Source of the DNA: Corallococcus macrosporus
GTDB lineage: Bacteria; Myxococcota; Myxococcia; Myxococcales; Myxococcaceae
Reading direction: 5' to 3'
DNA: 64,000 nt
Assembly (NCBI RefSeq): GCF_017302985.1
Contig: NZ_JAFIMU010000007.1
Span: 310,001-374,000 of the forward strand
Both the position numbers and the translations under genes were made by a program. Positions 17,152-25,010 of the stretch are shown here, in pieces. Numbering within the stretch: the stretch's first letter is position 1; each line of letters opens with the position of its first letter. A model generated the notes under the pieces. It was not told the origin of the DNA. It ran no database searches and saw only the letters and a program-made list of their open reading frames with translations.

Positions 17152-17865
17152 ATGAAGCCCTGGGAAACAGTGGAGCGAGCGCAGGTACCGGACGTGGGCG
17201 AGGTCGTGCTCGCCCGGCGGGATGAGGAGTTCGTGCTGCGCGTGCGCGGCCAGACGTTGATGTCCAGCCGTCAGCATGGCTCGGAGATGGCCATGGCCGA
17301 GGCCGGCTGCGCCAACCTGACGGCGGACGCGCCCGCCCGGGTGCTGGTGGGCGGGCTGGGCTTCGGCTTCACGGTGCGCGCGGTGCTCGACCGGCTGGGG
17401 CCGGGGGCGCGCGTCGTGGTCGCTGAGCTGATGTCGCCGGTGGTGGAGTGGAACCGGGGAGTGCTCGCACCGCTGGCGAAGGCGCCGCTGGAGGACCCTC
17501 GCGTCACCGTGGTGGAGGGGGACGTGGGCAAGGTGATGCGCAGGCAGCAGGGTGCCTTCGACGTCATCCTGCTCGACGTGGACAACGGCCCGAAGGCCAT
17601 GACCCACCCCGACAACGACAGCCTCTACGACCTCACCGGCGTGTCGCACGCCTTCAACTCCCTGCGCTCCAACGGAACGTTGGTGGTGTGGAGCGCCGGG
17701 CCCTCGGTCGCGTACGTGAAGCTGCTGGAAGAGGTGGGCTTCTCCGTCCAGCTCCTCCACCCCACGGCGCACGGCACCAAGGGGACACGTCACACCCTCT
17801 TCGTCGCCCGGCGAGTGCCCAAGGCCAAGAGCACATCGTCGTCCCGGCCGCCGTCCCGCCGCTGA
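17152..17865 (+). CDS. Spermidine synthase-like methyltransferase-fold protein
   Basis: This 237-residue Rossmann-fold protein is of the spermidine synthase/SAM superfamily. The glycine-rich motif I is VLVGGLGFGFTVRAVLD, followed by the acidic strand end VVVAELMSPVVEW (Glu), VVEGDVGKVM and DVILLDVDNGP. It lacks the longer N-terminal beta-sheet domain of true SpeE and is shorter than that family (about 280 residues), so polyamine synthesis is doubtful; a small-molecule methyl- or aminopropyltransferase is possible. ATG 17152 is preferred over 17116 because MKPWETVERA begins the conserved part, after GAGAAGAGCG. It is divergent from the TPR gene. Confidence 0.82.
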   Translation: MKPWETVERAQVPDVGEVVLARRDEEFVLRVRGQTLMSSRQHGSEMAMAEAGCANLTADAPARVLVGGLGFGFTVRAVLDRLGPGARVVVAELMSPVVEWNRGVLAPLAKAPLEDPRVTVVEGDVGKVMRRQQGAFDVILLDVDNGPKAMTHPDNDSLYDLTGVSHAFNSLRSNGTLVVWSAGPSVAYVKLLEEVGFSVQLLHPTAHGTKGTRHTLFVARRVPKAKSTSSSRPPSRR

Positions 17866-17897
17866 AACCCACCACTCCCTTCAGGAGGTCACAGCCC

Positions 17898-18725
17898 ATG
17901 CGGTGCATCCGTCTGTTGTTGCTCGCCGTCGTCCTCGTCAGCGGCGTGGGACACGCCACGGAGCCGGAGCCGATGCCTCCGCATGTGACGTTCCTGCTCT
18001 CGTCGAAGGCGCTCCGGGAGCAGCGCCGCATCAACGTCTACACGCCGCCCGGCTACGCCACGACGAAGGGCGTGCGCTACCCGGTCCTCTACATGCCCGA
18101 CGGCGGCGAGCAGGAGGATTTCCCGCACGTCGCCACCGCCGTGGACACCGCCATCCGAGCCGGAGAGATGCGGCCCGTCATCGTGGTCGGCATCGAGAAC
18201 ACCGAGCGGCGCCGGGACATGACCGGCCCCACGCAGGTCGAGAAGGACAAGGAGATCGCCCCCAGGGTCGGCGGCTCCGCCGCTTTCCGGACCTTCCTCC
18301 GCGACGAGCTCATGCCCCATGTGCGCCGCAAGTACCGGGTCACCGACGAGACGGCCATCCTCGGCGAATCGCTCGCGGGGCTGTTCATCGTGGAGACGTT
18401 CTTCCTCCAGCCCGGGATGTTCGGAACCTCCATCGCGCTGAGCCCCAGCCTCTGGTGGAACAACGACGAATGGGTGCGTAAGGCCGGAGAGCGGCTCAAG
18501 GCGAAGCCGGACCTGAAGGGCACGCTCTACTTCGCGTCGGCCGGTGACGACATCGAGGAGCAGGCCACACGCCTGGCCGAAGCGTTCCGAGCGAACGCGC
18601 CCACAGGACTGAAGTGGAAGTACGAGCCCCGGCCCGACCTGCGCCACGCCAACATCTATCGCTCGCTGGAAGCGAAGGTGTTGAGGGAGGCCTTCGCCCC
18701 CGCCTCCACGAAGGCCGTCCCCTGA
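17898..18725 (+). CDS. Secreted alpha/beta-hydrolase, esterase D/Fes (enterochelin esterase-like) family
   Basis: This 275-residue protein has an N-terminal signal peptide (MRCIRLLLLAVVLVSGVGHA, cleaved near residue 20). The esterase D/IroE-like fold follows: INVYTPPGY strand, VLYMPDGGEQEDF, the nucleophile elbow ILGESLAGLFI, and a C-terminal DLRHANIY that may hold the catalytic His. Family members cleave siderophore esters, acyl esters or acetylated substrates in the periplasm or outside. The ATG follows a strong CAGGAGGT Shine-Dalgarno by 8 bases. It is close to but not overlapping the upstream gene (32 bases). It converges on the GntR gene. Confidence 0.88.
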   Translation: MRCIRLLLLAVVLVSGVGHATEPEPMPPHVTFLLSSKALREQRRINVYTPPGYATTKGVRYPVLYMPDGGEQEDFPHVATAVDTAIRAGEMRPVIVVGIENTERRRDMTGPTQVEKDKEIAPRVGGSAAFRTFLRDELMPHVRRKYRVTDETAILGESLAGLFIVETFFLQPGMFGTSIALSPSLWWNNDEWVRKAGERLKAKPDLKGTLYFASAGDDIEEQATRLAEAFRANAPTGLKWKYEPRPDLRHANIYRSLEAKVLREAFAPASTKAVP

Positions 18726-18836
18726 GCAGGTCGCCAGAAGCGCCATGACGCATCCGAAGTGGCCCCACCGGATGCCCTCCAGGCCGTTCATGCAAACGCC
18801 CCGCAGCGGAGAGCGGACACGAAGTGCGGTCGCTGC

Positions 18837-20000
18837 TCACGACGAAGGGCGTCCCAGGAACCGGGCAATGAAGCGCCAGATGCGCGCAGCCCACCGGCCC
18901 GGGGAGCCCTGGGGGACGTGAAGCGGCCCATCCGCCACGCGGGCCGTGTCGCCAAAGGCCGCGCCCGTTACCTCCCCATCCGCGCACTCCGCACCGGGCT
19001 CACCAGAGACGAGCCCCACGACAGCAGGCACTCGCAGCGCCCCACTGTCGGGCTCCTGGGGAACGTCCTGCACCTGTGAACCGGTGGCAACCCCGGACGC
19101 CTCGGAGTCCGCGGCAGTCGACGCGGAGACTTCGAGGCCATGCGCCTCAACGCAAGGGCACGACTCCAACGCATCGTCCCGCCCAGGCGGTGCCACCGCC
19201 GCGCCGAAGTCACGGGCCTCCAAACAAGGAGGTGTCTCCAAGGTATCGGAATCGCAGAGGGAGTCCTGAGCAAAGTGGGCCTCGGTGGCCGGGGGTTCCC
19301 GAGGAGGAGCGAAGGCGCCCAGCAAGCCCTCATCGCACGCCTTCAGCAACGCCGGCAGCTGGAGCTGGAGCGTCCGCACATCCCGCTCGTTCAGGGCGTG
19401 CATCGCGCACGTGGCCCACTGGCCCAGGGCCTCGCCGCCCATGAAGGACAGCAGCCGTACCGCGTTGCCTCGCAGAGCCCGTTGCAGTGACTGGATGAGG
19501 AGAAGGTGTCCGGGACGCGCTGCCGCATGGGCCGCCAGCCGCAGCAATTCGAATTCCAACTGCGCGCAGCGCGCCCCGGGCTCCCAGCGCGCCGCGTCCC
19601 GGAGCGCGTAACAGACGGACTCCAACTGGCCTATCTGCGACGCGGAGGCCTTCGCGCAGCAGTCAACCAGGAGTTCCACCAGCACCTGCCGCTTGAGGCA
19701 GAAGAAGCCCTCCAGCAGTCGCTGACCCTCCTCGGAGCGCGGGTCATGCAACGCCAGGCCCAGGTTCTCCAGTGTCAGTGACTCGTCCAGCGCCACCGCG
19801 CGCGTCTTGCGCCCGGGACGCTGCACCACCAGGCCCCGCGCCGCCAGCCGCCGGAACGCCTCACGGACGGTGCCTCGACAGCACCCGAATTCACGCGCCA
19901 GCTTCTCTTCCGAGGCGAACTGCCCTCGCGGCAGCATCCCCAGCGAAATGTAGCGCTCCAACTGCTCCTCTACGTACGCAACGAGCCCCACCCGCACCAT
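18837..20000 (-). CDS. GntR/FadR-type transcription regulator with long C-terminal extension
   Basis: This 387-residue protein starts with a GntR winged helix (residues 5-70: YVEEQLERYISLGMLPRGQ, SEEKLAREFGCCRGTVREAFRRLAARGLVVQRPG). An FCD/VanR-like helical ligand domain covers about 90-225. The last 150 residues are unusual for the family: acidic, Ala/Ser/Pro-rich, probably disordered, ending in an amphipathic GRWAARIWRFIARFLG helix. ATG 20000 is chosen because AGGAGGAGG lies 6 bases upstream; longer frames run into the non-coding region. A perfect 25-bp palindrome 121 bp upstream may be its own operator. Effector and targets are unknown. Confidence 0.85.
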   Translation of the reverse strand: MVRVGLVAYVEEQLERYISLGMLPRGQFASEEKLAREFGCCRGTVREAFRRLAARGLVVQRPGRKTRAVALDESLTLENLGLALHDPRSEEGQRLLEGFFCLKRQVLVELLVDCCAKASASQIGQLESVCYALRDAARWEPGARCAQLEFELLRLAAHAAARPGHLLLIQSLQRALRGNAVRLLSFMGGEALGQWATCAMHALNERDVRTLQLQLPALLKACDEGLLGAFAPPREPPATEAHFAQDSLCDSDTLETPPCLEARDFGAAVAPPGRDDALESCPCVEAHGLEVSASTAADSEASGVATGSQVQDVPQEPDSGALRVPAVVGLVSGEPGAECADGEVTGAAFGDTARVADGPLHVPQGSPGRWAARIWRFIARFLGRPSS

Positions 20001-20537
20001 CACCGTCCTCCTCCTCGCCCAAGCCACGCGCATCCAACCAGATGGGTCTGACATGGACATGAGGGCCCACCGTCCTCGCCAACCGCCGACCCGGTCCGCC
20101 CCCCGGACCCATGCGGCGCGAACCTGTCCGACAGTCGGACAGGTTTGTCGGAACCGGGCTCCCGGCGGGCGCGGCTTCCCGCAGGCCCTTCTTCGCGTCC
20201 GCGTCAGCACGACGTCGCGGCGCACCGTGAGAAGGACTGCTCCCGTCTGACCGTGGCGGTGTTCGGAAGGCCTTCCCGATGATGTTCAGCCTCTGGAGGT
20301 CGCGACGCGCGACAGGCGCGGTTCACGTTCTTCAACCAGGGTGTGCAGCCGATGGACCTCCAGGCGCCCGCGGGGCGGCTGCTGGAGTTTGTGACGAGGG
20401 AGGGTGCCATCGACATGGCACACGAAGCGCCCCGGCCGTCTTGGCCTTTCGTGGCATCAACCCTCTTGAGTTGGGGGCCCAAGGCAGCCCCTCAGTCCAC
20501 GCGGCCAGGGCAGCGTCCGGCATCCTGACGCCCGCTG
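20001..20537. other. Non-coding stretch between gntR-like and SDR genes
   Basis: These 537 bases contain no convincing gene. Short frames at 20343-20528 and 20279-20629 lack ribosome sites and family resemblance. The only clear structure is the perfect palindrome at 20121-20145. The left part presumably carries the promoter of the minus-strand GntR gene; the right part follows the stop of the minus-strand SDR gene. Confidence 0.6.
20121..20145. promoter_or_regulatory. Perfect 25-bp palindrome, probable regulator-binding site
   Basis: Two 12-base arms (AACCTGTCCGAC and its exact reverse complement) flank one central A. It lies 121-145 bp upstream of the GntR start. The spacing and symmetry suit a homodimeric repressor; autoregulation by the GntR protein is the simplest inference. 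Confidence 0.6.
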
Positions 20538-21422
20538 CTACGGCGCGAGCCGCGCGGCTCCCGTGCCCGTCGCCGCTCGCGGTCGCATCATTCCTGCCGC
20601 GACACGCAGGCCCAGCCAGCGGGGCGTGAAGCGCGTCAGGTTGGCCTGGAACCAGTTACGCCATCCCGGCACCACCGACGCCCGGCCCTGGTCCAGGGCC
20701 TTGAGGCCGCGCAGCACCACCTCCTCCGCCGTCGCCATGGGGCCCACGGCAGCCTGCTGGGTGCCCACCACTTCGAAGAATGCCGTCCGCACGGGCCCCG
20801 GGCACAGGGCGAGCACTCGCACGCCTCGCTCGCGCGTTTCCTCCGACAGCGCCTCCGTGAAGGACAGCACGAACGCCTTGCTGGCCCCGTAGATGGCCAT
20901 GTACGGCACCGGCTGGAAGCCCGCGATGGAGGCCACGTTGAGGATGCCTCCCACGCCGCGCGCGAGCATGTCCGGCAGGAACAGGTGGCTGGTGTCCACC
21001 AGCGACGTGACGTTGAGCATCACCTGTTCATGCTGCCGCGCGAACGGCGCCGCGTCGAAGGACCCGTGCGTGCCAAAGCCCGCGTTGTTGATCAACAGGT
21101 CCACTCGCAGCCCCTTCTCCTGGCAGCGCGCGTGCAGCTCACGGCCCGCGCCCTCGCGGCCCAGGTCCAGCGCGATGACCTCCGCCTGGATGTCGTGGGT
21201 CTTCGTCAACTCCGCCGCCAGTGCGCGCATCCGGTCCTCGGAGCGGGCCACCAGGATGAGGTCCATGCCGCGCGCCGCCAGCTCTCGGGCGAAGACCTCG
21301 CCCAGGCCGGATGACGCGCCCGTCACGAGCGCTCGATGGCCTGCGTAGGGGAAGGCCTTGCCCCGGGGGGCGGGCGGGGCAACCACGGGACGAACAGGAG
21401 AGGAGGACGAAGTCGTTTGCAT
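20538..21422 (-). CDS. Short-chain dehydrogenase/reductase
   Basis: This 294-residue classical SDR has the cofactor motif TGASSGLG near residue 30, the structural NNAG motif (LLINNAGFGTHG), a catalytic Ser in NVASIAGF and the Tyr/Lys pair in YGASKAF. The PGPVRTAF segment after the active site is usual. It reduces or oxidises a carbonyl/hydroxyl group with NAD(P)H; the closest general look is the DltE/YqjQ-like branch with a C-terminal extension. The ATG at 21422 abuts the TetR operator region and the gene is divergent from the TetR gene, a common arrangement in which the regulator controls the enzyme. Confidence 0.92.
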   Translation of the reverse strand: MQTTSSSSPVRPVVAPPAPRGKAFPYAGHRALVTGASSGLGEVFARELAARGMDLILVARSEDRMRALAAELTKTHDIQAEVIALDLGREGAGRELHARCQEKGLRVDLLINNAGFGTHGSFDAAPFARQHEQVMLNVTSLVDTSHLFLPDMLARGVGGILNVASIAGFQPVPYMAIYGASKAFVLSFTEALSEETRERGVRVLALCPGPVRTAFFEVVGTQQAAVGPMATAEEVVLRGLKALDQGRASVVPGWRNWFQANLTRFTPRWLGLRVAAGMMRPRAATGTGAARLAP

Positions 21423-21429
21423 GGGGTTA

Positions 21430-21477
21430 GAATGTGAGCCAGCGCTCACGTTCTCAACTCGCGTGGTGCTCACATTT
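21430..21477. promoter_or_regulatory. Operator region between SDR and TetR genes
   Basis: An imperfect inverted repeat at 21430-21453 (GAATGTGAGC, four bases, GCTCACGTTC; one mismatch) is followed by a third half-site GTGCTCACATTT at 21466-21477. It occupies the 70-bp divergent promoter region. TetR regulators normally bind such 15-25 bp palindromes next to their own gene, so control of both genes is likely. Confidence 0.7.
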
Positions 21478-21492
21478 CCTTTCGGAGGCCTC

Positions 21493-22164
21493 ATGCCCCG
21501 CCGTCCCCCGCCTTCCCGTCGCAGGGCGCCTCGCCAGGAGCGGGCGCAGGCCACGGTTGACGCCATCCTGACCGCGACTGCTCGCGTTCTGCTCAGGGAT
21601 GGCTACGAGGCCGCGAGCACCAACCGCATCGCCCAGGAGGCAGGGGTGAGCGTGGGTTCGCTCTACCAGTACTTTCCCAGCAAGGAGGGGCTGGTGACGG
21701 CGCTGATGGAGCAGCATCGCGCTCGGGGACTGGCGGACTTCGAGGCGGGCCTGGTGCCGCTGGCCGGGCAGCCGCTTCCGGTGGCGATGCGCGCGCTCAT
21801 CCGGCAGGTGCTCGCGGTGAAGCGGGAGAACCCGCGCCTGCACCAGATGCTGCATGAGCTGATGCCGCGGATGCGCCAGTGGGGCTTGTCGGATGTGTAT
21901 TCGCAGCGGCTGCACCGGCTGGTGCGAGCGTTCCTCGCGCCCCGCTTCGAGGACCTGCGTCCCCGGAACCTGGACATGGCGGTCTTCATCCTGGTGAACG
22001 CGGTGGAGGCGCTGTGCCACACGGCGCTGACGGACCGGCCGGACTACGTGGAGGACGACGCGTTCGTGGATGAAATCGCCGCGCTGGCGATTGGCTATCT
22101 GCGTCCGGAGCCGGCCCTGGCGCGGCCCCGGCGTGCAACCCGGGAGCGGGTGGCTCGGATGTGA
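21493..22164 (+). CDS. TetR/AcrR family regulator
   Basis: This 223-residue protein has a TetR N-terminal helix-turn-helix: RAQATVDAILTATARVLLRDG, then TNRIAQEAGVSVGSLYQYFPSKEGLV at about 40-65. The C-terminal ligand domain (85-205) resembles the AefR-like or TetR_C group (RLHQMLHELMPRMR). ATG 21493 follows CGGAGG by 4-5 bases. The basic MPRRPPPSRRRAPRQ N-terminus may add non-specific DNA contacts. The palindromic operator lies directly upstream, between it and the divergent SDR gene, which is the probable target. Confidence 0.93.
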   Translation: MPRRPPPSRRRAPRQERAQATVDAILTATARVLLRDGYEAASTNRIAQEAGVSVGSLYQYFPSKEGLVTALMEQHRARGLADFEAGLVPLAGQPLPVAMRALIRQVLAVKRENPRLHQMLHELMPRMRQWGLSDVYSQRLHRLVRAFLAPRFEDLRPRNLDMAVFILVNAVEALCHTALTDRPDYVEDDAFVDEIAALAIGYLRPEPALARPRRATRERVARM

Positions 22165-22175
22165 AGGGCACCACG

Positions 22176-22251
22176 TCCTTCCGCGAGGAGGGTCCGACGC
22201 GCGGCCTTGGAGGGGCGTTCGCGCGCGTGGACCCCCTCCTCGCCGGAAGGA
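22176..22251. terminator. Hairpin between convergent TetR and hmuV genes
   Basis: The arms at 22176-22195 (TCCTTCCGCGAGGAGGGTCC) and 22229-22251 are almost perfect reverse complements around a 33-base loop. It sits exactly between the stop of the plus-strand TetR gene and the stop of minus-strand hmuV, as a bidirectional terminator would. There is no clear T run, so termination efficiency is uncertain. Confidence 0.55.
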
Positions 22252-22261
22252 AACCGGTGCG

Positions 22262-23065
22262 TCAGGGCGGCGCGGGTGCGCGGCCCAGCGGAATCACCAG
22301 CGGCCCGGGCAGGTCCGGTCGCGCCAGCACCTCCACCTGCAACCCGAAGGTGCTCGCGATGAGGCCGGGCGTGAGCACATGGGAAGGCGTGCCCGTCTCC
22401 ACGCACCGGCCCTGGTCCAGCACGGCGAGGCGGTCCGCGTACCGCGCGGCCAGGTTCAGGTCGTGCAGCACCGCGAGCACCGCGCCTCCTTCCCGAGCGA
22501 AGGCCCGGGCGCGCTCCAGCACCAGGTGCTGGTGGGACAGGTCCAGGCTCGCCGTCGGCTCATCCAGGAGCAGGTAGCGGTGGCCCTGCGCGGGCGGCGT
22601 CCAGAGCTGGGCCAGCACTCGAGCCAGTTGCACGCGCTGGCGTTCTCCGCCGGAGAGCGTGGTGTACGCGCGTGAGGCCAGGTGCTGCGTGTCGGTGGCG
22701 TCCAGCGCGGCCCGGGCAATCTCCAGGTCGGACTGTTCGCCGCGCCTGCGGGCGTGCGGGCTGCGCCCCAGGACCGCGACTTCCAACGCGGTGAAGCCGA
22801 AGCCCAGGGAGGACTCCTGCGGCAGCACCCCCAGCCGTTGTGCGCGCTCCACGTAGGGCCACTGGCGCAGCGGGCGGCCCTCCAGGAGCACGTCGCCGGA
22901 CTTGCAGCGCAGCTCGCCCGACAGCGCCGCGAGCATGGATGACTTGCCCGCGCCATTGGGCCCCACCACGGCGAGCACCTCGCCGGGGTGCACCTCCAGC
23001 GACAGGGGACCGGCCACCCGGCCCCGTCCCCGCCATACCTCGATGCCGCGCGCCTCCAGGCTCAT
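22262..23065 (-). CDS. hmuV: Heme ABC transporter ATP-binding protein
   Basis: This 267-residue ABC ATPase shows Walker A GPNGAGKSS (about 36-44), the Q loop LGVLPQES, the signature LSGGERQRVQLARVL, Walker B YLLLDEPTASLD and the switch His in LHDLNLAARYAD. It matches the FecE/HmuV type used with FecCD permeases. In this operon it powers heme (or related metal-chelate) import across the inner membrane with HmuU and HmuT. It is the last gene of the operon and overlaps hmuU by 4 bases. Confidence 0.93.
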   Translation of the reverse strand: MSLEARGIEVWRGRGRVAGPLSLEVHPGEVLAVVGPNGAGKSSMLAALSGELRCKSGDVLLEGRPLRQWPYVERAQRLGVLPQESSLGFGFTALEVAVLGRSPHARRRGEQSDLEIARAALDATDTQHLASRAYTTLSGGERQRVQLARVLAQLWTPPAQGHRYLLLDEPTASLDLSHQHLVLERARAFAREGGAVLAVLHDLNLAARYADRLAVLDQGRCVETGTPSHVLTPGLIASTFGLQVEVLARPDLPGPLVIPLGRAPAPP

Positions 23066-24147
23066 GCCGCGCTCTTGCGCGCGAGCAGCGCGATGAAGGC
23101 GGGCACTCCCAGCACCGACGTGAGCGCTCCTACGGGCAGCTCGGATGGAGCGGCCAGGGTGCGGGCTAGCAGGTCCGATGCGAGGAGTAGCGAGGCTCCT
23201 GACAGCGCGGAGGCGGTCAGCAGCCTCCGATGATCAGGACCCAGCGCGATTCTCAGCAGCGCCGGCACCAGCAGGCCCACGAAGCCGATGATGCCGCAGA
23301 AGGCTACCGCTGCCCCCACTCCCAGCGCGGCGGCGAGGATGAGCTTGCGCTTGAGCCGCTCCACGTCCACGCCCAGGTGCCATGCCTCACGCTCGCCCAG
23401 GAGCATCAGGTTGAGTGCTCGTGCTTCGCTCAGGAGCAATCCCAGCGTCACGCTCAGCGGCAACGCCGCGGCGCCTGCCGCTTCCCACGACGCACCGCCC
23501 AGGCTGCCCAGGCTCCAGAACGTGATGGAGCGCAGCTGCGCGTCCGTCGCGCTGTGCGTGAGCAGGCCCATTCCCGCGAACGCTCCCGCGCTCACCGCCA
23601 CACCCGCCAGCAGCACTCGCGGCGTGTCCGTGCGCCCTCCTCCCGTGCCCAGCCGCAGCGCCAGCAGGGTCGCTCCCAGCGCGCCCACGAACGCCGCTCC
23701 CGGCACCACCAGCATCCGGAGCGGTCCCACGCTCGCGGCCAGCGTCACGTCCAGCACGATGGCCAGCACCGCTCCCAGCGCCGCCCCGCTGGAGGTGCCC
23801 AGCAGGCCGGGCTCCACCAGCGGATTGCGGAACAGGGCCTGGAGCGCGGCGCCCGTGGTCGCCAGCACCGCGCCCACCATCACGCCCATCAGCACCCTGG
23901 GCAGGCGGAGGGTGAGCAGCACCGCGCGCTGCGTGGAGTCCAGCCGGTGGGAGGCCTCGCCCAAGCCCAACGCCTCCCAGAGGCTCCCCAGGATGGCGGA
24001 CGGTGGCACCGTCATCGAGCCCACCGCCAGCGACACCAGGACCATCAACCCCAACAGCAATCCCAGCGTCACCCAGGGCCCCGCGCCCGGCAGCCTCGCG
24101 GGCACCGGACGCGACGCGGGGACGGGCATGGCCTCCGACGCGCTCAT
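23062..24147 (-). CDS. hmuU: Heme ABC transporter permease, FecCD family
   Basis: This 361-residue integral membrane protein has about nine to ten helices. It shows FecCD/BtuC hallmarks: LRLPRVLMGVMVGAVLATTGAALQALFRNPLVEPGLLGTSSGAALGAV near 80-125, and the cytoplasmic coupling segment LRIALGPDHRRLLTASALSGA near 310. It should dimerise to form the inner-membrane heme channel. ATG 24147 overlaps the end of hmuT by 4 bases (ATGA). The longer frame upstream runs antisense-free through hmuT in another frame and is not coding. Confidence 0.94.
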   Translation of the reverse strand: MSASEAMPVPASRPVPARLPGAGPWVTLGLLLGLMVLVSLAVGSMTVPPSAILGSLWEALGLGEASHRLDSTQRAVLLTLRLPRVLMGVMVGAVLATTGAALQALFRNPLVEPGLLGTSSGAALGAVLAIVLDVTLAASVGPLRMLVVPGAAFVGALGATLLALRLGTGGGRTDTPRVLLAGVAVSAGAFAGMGLLTHSATDAQLRSITFWSLGSLGGASWEAAGAAALPLSVTLGLLLSEARALNLMLLGEREAWHLGVDVERLKRKLILAAALGVGAAVAFCGIIGFVGLLVPALLRIALGPDHRRLLTASALSGASLLLASDLLARTLAAPSELPVGALTSVLGVPAFIALLARKSAA

Positions 24148-25010
24148 TTGCCGCCGCCCTTCCCGGCCGGCGCCGGCGCCACCGCGTCCTGCACCCGGGC
24201 GACCGCCAGGCCCAGGGCGGGCCCCAGCCCCATGAAGTCCACGTCCTCCACCGTGACGAGCTTCCAGCCCTTCACCTGCGACAGGCCGGGCAGCTTCGCC
24301 AACCCCTCCGCGCCGCCCACCGTCGCCACCGAGCCCGCGGGCAGCAGCACGAACTCCGGCGCCGCCGCCACCACGGCCTCCGCGCCCAGTGGCTTGTAGC
24401 CCTGCAGGGACTCCGCCGCGTTCACCCCGCCCGTCAGGCGGATGAGCGTGTCCGCCACGGTGCCGGCGCCCGCCACCATCATCGCGCCCGCGCCCCTCGC
24501 GTAGATGGCGAGGATGCGCGGCGGCTTCGTGCCCTTCACTCGCGCCGCGCGGGTGGTTGCCTTCGCCAGGTCCGCGTCCAGCTTCGCCACCAGCGCCCGG
24601 CCCTGCTCCGGCATGCCCAGCCGCTCCGCGATGCCCTGGATGCGCGAGCGCGCGGACTCCACCGTGGGCTCGTTGGCGTACGTCTCCACCGTCATGCCCG
24701 CCTGCTTCAACTGCGCCAGCACGGCCGGAGGCCCCGCCTCCGCGGAACCCAGCAGCACACCCGCGCCCAGCGACAGCACTCCTTCCGCGGACAGCGCGCG
24801 CTGGTAGCCCACCGTGCGCACCTTCGACGCCTCCGGCAGCGCCCCGCTGGAGTCGTCCACGCCCACCACCCGGTCGCCCGCGCCCAGCGCGAACACCGTC
24901 TGCGTGATGGCCGGACCAATGGTGATGAGCTTCGGCGCCGGAGGCGCCGCTTGCGCCGCCAGCGCGAACAGCGCCGTGAGCAGGCCCCACCTCGAAGCCG
25001 TGTGCTTCAT
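24144..25010 (-). CDS. hmuT: Heme periplasmic binding protein (TroA-like)
   Basis: This 288-residue protein has a signal peptide (MKHTASRWGLLTALFALAAQA). A class III periplasmic-binding fold follows: PKLITIGPAITQTVFALGAGDRVVGVDDSS at the start and ILAIYARGAGAMMVAGAGTVADTLIRLTGGVNAA in the middle, the usual HmuT/BtuF segments. Its role is to carry heme from the outer-membrane receptor to the HmuUV pump. It overlaps hmuS upstream and hmuU downstream by 4 bases each, so stoichiometric coupled translation is likely. Confidence 0.92.
   Translation of the reverse strand: MKHTASRWGLLTALFALAAQAAPPAPKLITIGPAITQTVFALGAGDRVVGVDDSSGALPEASKVRTVGYQRALSAEGVLSLGAGVLLGSAEAGPPAVLAQLKQAGMTVETYANEPTVESARSRIQGIAERLGMPEQGRALVAKLDADLAKATTRAARVKGTKPPRILAIYARGAGAMMVAGAGTVADTLIRLTGGVNAAESLQGYKPLGAEAVVAAAPEFVLLPAGSVATVGGAEGLAKLPGLSQVKGWKLVTVEDVDFMGLGPALGLAVARVQDAVAPAPAGKGGGK

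Noticed and set aside
20343-20528. Short plus-strand frame MQPMDLQAPAGRLLE...
   Set aside because: No ribosome site, no family resemblance and no conserved neighbour; kept as non-coding.
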